Part shown: piece by piece, positions 6,898 through 9,797 of the stretch
How the letters are laid out: every line of letters begins with the position of its first letter
Numbering within the stretch: the first letter of the stretch is position 1
NCBI GenBank assembly: GCA_963525745.1
Contig: CAURMH010000051.1
Location: forward strand, 1-9,797
Direction of reading: 5' to 3'
DNA length: 9,797 nt
DNA from: CAURMH01 sp963525745
GTDB lineage: Bacteria; Pseudomonadota; Gammaproteobacteria; Enterobacterales; Pasteurellaceae
Translations under genes and position numbers: made by a program
The notes under the pieces: generated by a model
The model's input: the letters and a program-made list of their open reading frames with translations, nothing else
The model's database searches: none
What the model was told of the DNA's origin: nothing

Positions 6898-7155
6898 TTA
6901 TTCGGTAACGATACTCACGTATTTACGGCTTTTTTCGCCTTTTACTTCAAATTTTACTTTACCATCGGCTGTCGCGAATAAGGTGTGGTCACGTCCCATT
7001 CCAACGTTGTTGCCTGCGTGGAATTTAGTACCACGTTGACGAACGATGATGCTACCTGCTAATACAGATTCACCACCGAAACGTTTAACACCAAGACGTT
7101 TAGCTTCAGAATCACGACCGTTACGAGTTGAACCACCAGCTTTTTTAGTTGCCAT
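6898..7155 (-). CDS. rpmA: 50S ribosomal protein L27
   Basis: Large-subunit protein whose N-terminal tail reaches the peptidyl-transferase centre. The 85-residue product has the normal length and shows [16 protein letters not shown] at the N-terminus, LGVKRFGGE, and the basic core [17 protein letters not shown], all diagnostic of bacterial L27. The N-terminus starts directly with the mature ATKKAGG form, without the extra cleaved peptide seen in Firmicutes. A strong Shine-Dalgarno (AGAGGAGA on the minus strand, complement of about 7165-7172) precedes the ATG. It follows rplU by 20 bases, the standard rplU-rpmA operon, and ends before a clear terminator. Confidence 0.98.
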
Positions 7156-7175
7156 CTACTTGATCTCCTCTGAAA

Positions 7176-7487
7176 TTATGCTTGAATCCCAGTGATTTTC
7201 ACTTCTGTGAACCACTGACGATGACCTTGTTGTTTACGGCTGTGTTTGCGACGACGGAATTTAACGATTTTAACTTTATCGCCACGACCTTGCGCTACAA
7301 CTTCAGCCACTACTTTTGCACCAGCAACTACTGGTGCACCGATTTTAACATCTTCACCATTAACGACCATCAACACTGAATCGAACTCAACTGTTGCGCC
7401 AGTTGCAAGTTCAAGTTTTTCTAAACGAACGACTTGACCTTCGCTTACTCGGTGTTGTTTACCGCCACTTTGGAAAACTGCGTACAT
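7176..7487 (-). CDS. rplU: 50S ribosomal protein L21
   Basis: Large-subunit ribosomal protein that binds 23S rRNA. The 103-residue product has the standard length for proteobacterial L21. It opens MYAVFQSGGKQHRVSEGQ and ends with the conserved basic segment KFRRRKHSRKQQGHRQ and the FTEVKITGI tail. The ATG at 7485-7487 has a GGAG Shine-Dalgarno six to seven bases upstream. It is the first gene of rplU-rpmA, driven by the promoter at 7560-7588, and is divergent from ispB, as in many gamma-proteobacteria. Confidence 0.98.
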   Translation of the reverse strand: MYAVFQSGGKQHRVSEGQVVRLEKLELATGATVEFDSVLMVVNGEDVKIGAPVVAGAKVVAEVVAQGRGDKVKIVKFRRRKHSRKQQGHRQWFTEVKITGIQA

Positions 7488-7559
7488 AAATACTCCGCTA
7501 TAAATTGTGCTCTAATGTTATTTCATTTCGCACATAAAATTCATATAAATAGGGCGCAA

Positions 7560-7588
7560 ATTCTACGGAAAAATTTAGGGGATAGCAA
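7560..7588 (-). promoter_or_regulatory. rplU-rpmA promoter
   Basis: On the minus strand TTGCTA (complement of 7583-7588) and TAGAAT (complement of 7560-7565) are 17 bp apart, matching sigma-70 hexamers at 4/6 and 5/6. The bases after the -10 read TTGCGCCC, a GC-rich discriminator of the kind linked to stringent (ppGpp) control of ribosomal genes. The DNA upstream of the -35 is very AT-rich and could act as an UP element. The start near 7553 leaves a leader of about 65 nt. Regulation is inferred. Confidence 0.7.
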
Positions 7589-7637
7589 GAATTTATTTGC
7601 GGGAAAATAAAAAAATTCGCAAATTCGGCAGTTTGAT

Positions 7638-7666
7638 TTCAGAAAGCCTGAAAAATCAGGTAAAAT
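7638..7666 (+). promoter_or_regulatory. Candidate ispB promoter
   Basis: TTCAGA (7638-7643) and TAAAAT (7661-7666) are spaced 17 bp, matching sigma-70 hexamers at 4/6 and 5/6. A small perfect hairpin (CCTGA-AAAA-TCAGG, 7647-7660) fills most of the spacer and could be a regulator site or chance. An uptake sequence follows immediately. The -35 is poor, so this is tentative. Confidence 0.35.
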
Positions 7667-7668
7667 CC

Positions 7669-7677
7669 ACCGCACTT
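7669..7677 (-). repeat. DNA uptake sequence
   Basis: Perfect ACCGCACTT (AAGTGCGGT on the minus strand) in the probable ispB leader, between the rplU and ispB start sites. No inverted partner nearby. Confidence 0.9.
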
Positions 7678-7736
7678 TACTTTTTTCGTTTCACCAAGGC
7701 CTGATTTTATTGGTTTTAATCAGTCGAATTAACAAA

Positions 7737-8726
7737 ATGAATACAACAAACTTAATGGATATGCAGGCAATCCAGGCGTTAAGCCATGCGGATATGCAAA
7801 AAGTCAATGAATCAATTTTAGCCCAGCTGAATTCTGATGTGGCATTAATTAATCAGCTGGGTTTTTATATTGTACAAGGCGGCGGCAAGCGTATTCGTCC
7901 GCTAATTGCCGTGTTGGCGGCAAGAGCGTTGGGGTTTGCAGGGCAACAAGCCATTACCTGTGCGACTTTTGTAGAATTTATTCACACCGCCTCTTTATTA
8001 CATGATGATGTAGTCGATGAATCCGATATGCGTCGCGGGCGTGCTACGGCAAATGCAGAATTTGGTAATGCAGCAAGCGTATTAGTCGGCGACTTTATTT
8101 ATACCCGCGCCTTTCAGTTGGTCGCACAGTTAGAATCGCTGAAAATTTTGCGCATTATGGCGGATGCCACCAACGTACTGGCGGAAGGTGAAGTGCAGCA
8201 ATTAATGAACGTCAATGATCCGCAAACCAGCGAAGAAAATTACATGCGGGTGATTTACAGCAAAACCGCCCGTTTATTTGAAGTGGCCGGACAAGCGGCG
8301 GCGATTATTGCCGGCGCGACAGAAGCCCAAGAGAAAGCACTGCAAGATTACGGTCGTTATCTCGGCACCGCATTCCAACTGGTGGATGACGTGCTGGACT
8401 ACAGTGCCAACGCTAAAGCGCTCGGGAAAAATGTCGGTGACGATTTAGCCGAAGGTAAACCAACGCTTCCTTTATTACACGCCATGCACCATGGCAACCC
8501 GCAACAAGCCGTGTTAATTCGCGAAGCCATCGAACAAGGCGGAAAACGTGAAGCTATCGATGAAGTGTTAGCTATTATGGCGGAGCACAAATCCTTAGAT
8601 TACGCCATGGATCGCGCCAAACAGGAAGCGCAAAAAGCCGTGGATGCGGTTCGGATTTTGCCGGAAAGCGAGTATAAAAACGCATTGATTTCTTTAGCCT
8701 ATTTATCGGTAGATAGAAGTTACTAA
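7737..8726 (+). CDS. ispB: Octaprenyl diphosphate synthase
   Basis: Trans-prenyltransferase that extends farnesyl diphosphate with isopentenyl diphosphate to the long isoprenoid side chain of respiratory quinones. The sequence follows E. coli IspB nearly throughout. From M at 7737: substrate-binding GGGKRIRP (48-55), first aspartate-rich motif DDVVD (90-94) followed by MRRG, second motif DDVLD (217-221), and the GKNVGDDLAEGKPTLP segment after it. The ATG at 7737 gives 329 residues, six more than E. coli (323). An in-frame TTG at 7710 would add nine residues, and ATGs at 7755 and 7761 are also possible. None has a convincing Shine-Dalgarno, so the exact start is uncertain. It is divergent from rplU and followed one base later by queH, so the two are probably cotranscribed. 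Confidence 0.95.
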   Translation: MNTTNLMDMQAIQALSHADMQKVNESILAQLNSDVALINQLGFYIVQGGGKRIRPLIAVLAARALGFAGQQAITCATFVEFIHTASLLHDDVVDESDMRRGRATANAEFGNAASVLVGDFIYTRAFQLVAQLESLKILRIMADATNVLAEGEVQQLMNVNDPQTSEENYMRVIYSKTARLFEVAGQAAAIIAGATEAQEKALQDYGRYLGTAFQLVDDVLDYSANAKALGKNVGDDLAEGKPTLPLLHAMHHGNPQQAVLIREAIEQGGKREAIDEVLAIMAEHKSLDYAMDRAKQEAQKAVDAVRILPESEYKNALISLAYLSVDRSY

Positions 8727-8727
8727 G

Positions 8728-9453
8728 ATGACAGAACAACAATCTCAAAGTGCGGTCGGTTTTCAGCATAAAACACGTAAACAAAAACCGCGTAAAGATC
8801 CCAATGCGCCGTTTATTCGTGAAAAACTGGAATTGCCGGATGGGCATAATAAACTGCTTTTACATTCTTGCTGTGCCCCTTGCTCGGGCGAGGTGATGGA
8901 AGCGATTTTAGCGTCCGGTATTGAATTCACTATTTATTTTTATAATCCGAATATCCATCCGCTTAAAGAATATTTAATCCGCAAAGAAGAAAATATTCGC
9001 TTTGCGCAAAAATTCGGTATTCCGTTTATCGACGCCGACTATGATCGCCAAGAATGGTTTGATCGTGCCAAAGGTATGGAATGGGAGCCGGAGCGCGGCA
9101 TTCGTTGCACCATGTGTTTCGATATGCGTTTTGAAAAAGCCGCTGAATATGCTCACGAGCATGGTTTTCCGGTATTCACCAGTTGCCTTGGCATTTCCCG
9201 TTGGAAAGATATGGAACAAATTAACGGTTGCGGTCATCGCGCAGCGGAAAAATATGATGACGTGATTTATTGGGACTACAACTGGCGCAAAGAAGGCGGG
9301 TCGCAACGCATGATTGAAATCAGCAAACGCGAACGTTTTTATCAGCAAGAATATTGCGGCTGCGTGTATTCCCTACGCGACAGCAATAAATGGCGTGAAC
9401 AAACGGGCCGCCAGAAAATCGAAATCGGTAAATTGTATTATTCGCCGGATTAA
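8728..9453 (+). CDS. queH: Epoxyqueuosine reductase QueH
   Basis: Iron-sulfur enzyme of the former DUF208 family that reduces epoxyqueuosine to queuosine at the wobble base of tRNAs with GUN anticodons (Asp, Asn, His, Tyr). It is a cobalamin-independent alternative to QueG. The 241-residue product shows the family cysteines: HSCCAPC (C48, C49, C52), CTMC (C127, C130), a conserved TSCLGISRWK (C153), and C-terminal YCGC (C210, C212). FYNPNIHPLKEY (71-82) follows the first cluster as expected. About 35 residues of polar, basic N-terminal extension precede the core, and an uptake sequence is embedded in that part. The ATG is one base after the ispB stop (TAA-G-ATG). The spacing suggests translational coupling, and a purine-rich AGATAGAAG upstream may serve as ribosome-binding site. 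Confidence 0.93.
   Translation: MTEQQSQSAVGFQHKTRKQKPRKDPNAPFIREKLELPDGHNKLLLHSCCAPCSGEVMEAILASGIEFTIYFYNPNIHPLKEYLIRKEENIRFAQKFGIPFIDADYDRQEWFDRAKGMEWEPERGIRCTMCFDMRFEKAAEYAHEHGFPVFTSCLGISRWKDMEQINGCGHRAAEKYDDVIYWDYNWRKEGGSQRMIEISKRERFYQQEYCGCVYSLRDSNKWREQTGRQKIEIGKLYYSPD
8748..8756 (+). repeat. DNA uptake sequence inside queH
   Basis: Perfect AAGTGCGGT within codons 7-10 of queH (encoding part of QSAV), in the variable N-terminal extension where the protein can tolerate it. Confidence 0.9.
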
Positions 9454-9510
9454 AAAATATCTTTTGTTTTTAGCGAATTTAACGATTGCTTTAATTTAAT
9501 CTTAAATTTG

Positions 9511-9519
9511 ACCGCACTT
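9511..9519 (-). repeat. DNA uptake sequence
   Basis: Perfect ACCGCACTT in the gap between queH and the next gene, forming the left side of the hairpin described at 9511-9545. Confidence 0.9.
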
Positions 9520-9551
9520 TGATTTGCTTATCAAAAATGAGCGGTGTTCTG
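9511..9551 (+). terminator. Possible queH terminator containing an uptake sequence
   Basis: ACCGC (9511-9515) pairs with GCGGT (9541-9545), and inside it TTTGAT (9518-9523) pairs with ATCAAA (9530-9535) around a 6-nt loop, with unpaired bulges between. GTTCTGTTTT follows. The left part holds a perfect uptake sequence. The bulges and the interrupted T-run make it a moderate candidate for ending the ispB-queH transcript. Confidence 0.45.
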
Positions 9552-9585
9552 TTTTGATTCTAAATAAGTAATTTAAGGAGAGCAT

Positions 9586-9797
9586 ATGAGCCCTTCATCT
9601 CTGTTTAATTTATCCTGGCACCGCTATCTCAATTTACTTTTTTTGCTTTTAAGCGTCGGCTTTTTAACCGGCGGCAGCATAACCTTTATTGCCGCCAATT
9701 GGGATTATTTTTCCGATTTAAGCAAAATTTACGGACTGCAAACGGTATTTGCTTTTTCGGTTATTTCGGGCAGTTATTTTTTTATGCGGGAAAGTCG
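9586..9797 (+). CDS. Start of a DUF2157-like membrane protein (cut by window end)
   Basis: The ATG at 9586 has a strong Shine-Dalgarno (AAGGAG, 9575-9580) five bases upstream, and the frame stays open to the window edge (70 complete codons). The product begins MSPSSLFNLSWHRYLN, then a hydrophobic segment (about 15-37) ending in the motif FIAANWDYFSDLSKI, and a second hydrophobic segment from about 51. A membrane helix followed by an F-I-A-x-NW motif is typical of the N-terminal part of DUF2157 predicted inner-membrane proteins, whose function is not known. The assignment rests on one motif in a partial sequence. Some 130 bases and a possible terminator separate it from queH, so it is probably a separate transcription unit. 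Confidence 0.65.
   Translation, partial: MSPSSLFNLSWHRYLNLLFLLLSVGFLTGGSITFIAANWDYFSDLSKIYGLQTVFAFSVISGSYFFMRES

Noticed and set aside
7701..7723. CTGATT...AATCAG inverted repeat just before ispB.
   Set aside because: Short 6-bp arms and an 11-base AT-rich loop in AT-rich DNA; likely chance.
7710..7736. Upstream TTG start of ispB with AAGG nearby.
   Set aside because: It would add nine residues not seen at the start of E. coli IspB; the ATG at 7737 is the more likely start.
1..9797. CRISPR arrays, tRNA or rRNA genes, phage genes, toxin-antitoxin pairs.
   Set aside because: No regular repeat-spacer pattern, no tRNA-like fold and no such protein families were seen on either strand.

Overview
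The window looks like chromosome of a Pasteurellaceae bacterium, most likely Haemophilus or Aggregatibacter. It carries seven perfect copies of the 9-base Haemophilus-type DNA uptake sequence (AAGTGCGGT / ACCGCACTT). The block rplU-rpmA-EamA transporter on the minus strand, divergent from ispB-queH, is the gene order I recall from Haemophilus influenzae. The fairly GC-rich coding regions make Aggregatibacter somewhat more likely than H. influenzae; that is inference.

Layout. 1-261: intergenic DNA with one uptake sequence and a consensus sigma-70 promoter (TTGACA-16-TATAAT) whose start region is covered by a LexA-type operator. 262-2439 (+): uvrD, ending in a terminator hairpin built from an uptake sequence. 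2567-4039 (-): a ClsA-type cardiolipin synthase converging on uvrD. 4040-4256: the probable cls promoter and a 51-bp miniature IS-like element with a 3-bp target duplication, sitting in an uptake sequence. 4257-5917 (-): a decayed chimeric locus in which the 5' third of a YddA/SbmA-like ABC transporter gene is joined to the 3' half of a TonB-dependent siderophore receptor gene, with at least three nonsense codons and three frameshifts. 5919-6836 (-): EamA/DMT permease. 6850-6880: terminator. 6898-7487 (-): rplU-rpmA. 7488-7736: divergent control region. 7737-8726 (+): ispB, followed one base later by queH (8728-9453). 9511-9545: hairpin made with an uptake sequence. 9586 to the end (+): start of a DUF2157-like membrane protein, cut by the window edge.

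The intact genes are housekeeping functions: DNA repair, membrane phospholipid synthesis, two ribosomal proteins, quinone side-chain synthesis and tRNA queuosine maturation. They are not one pathway. The accessory story is the dead transporter/receptor fusion and the neighbouring mini-element, which suggest loss of an iron-siderophore uptake locus by deletion followed by point decay. I see no intact new defence, mobile or biosynthetic system in this window.
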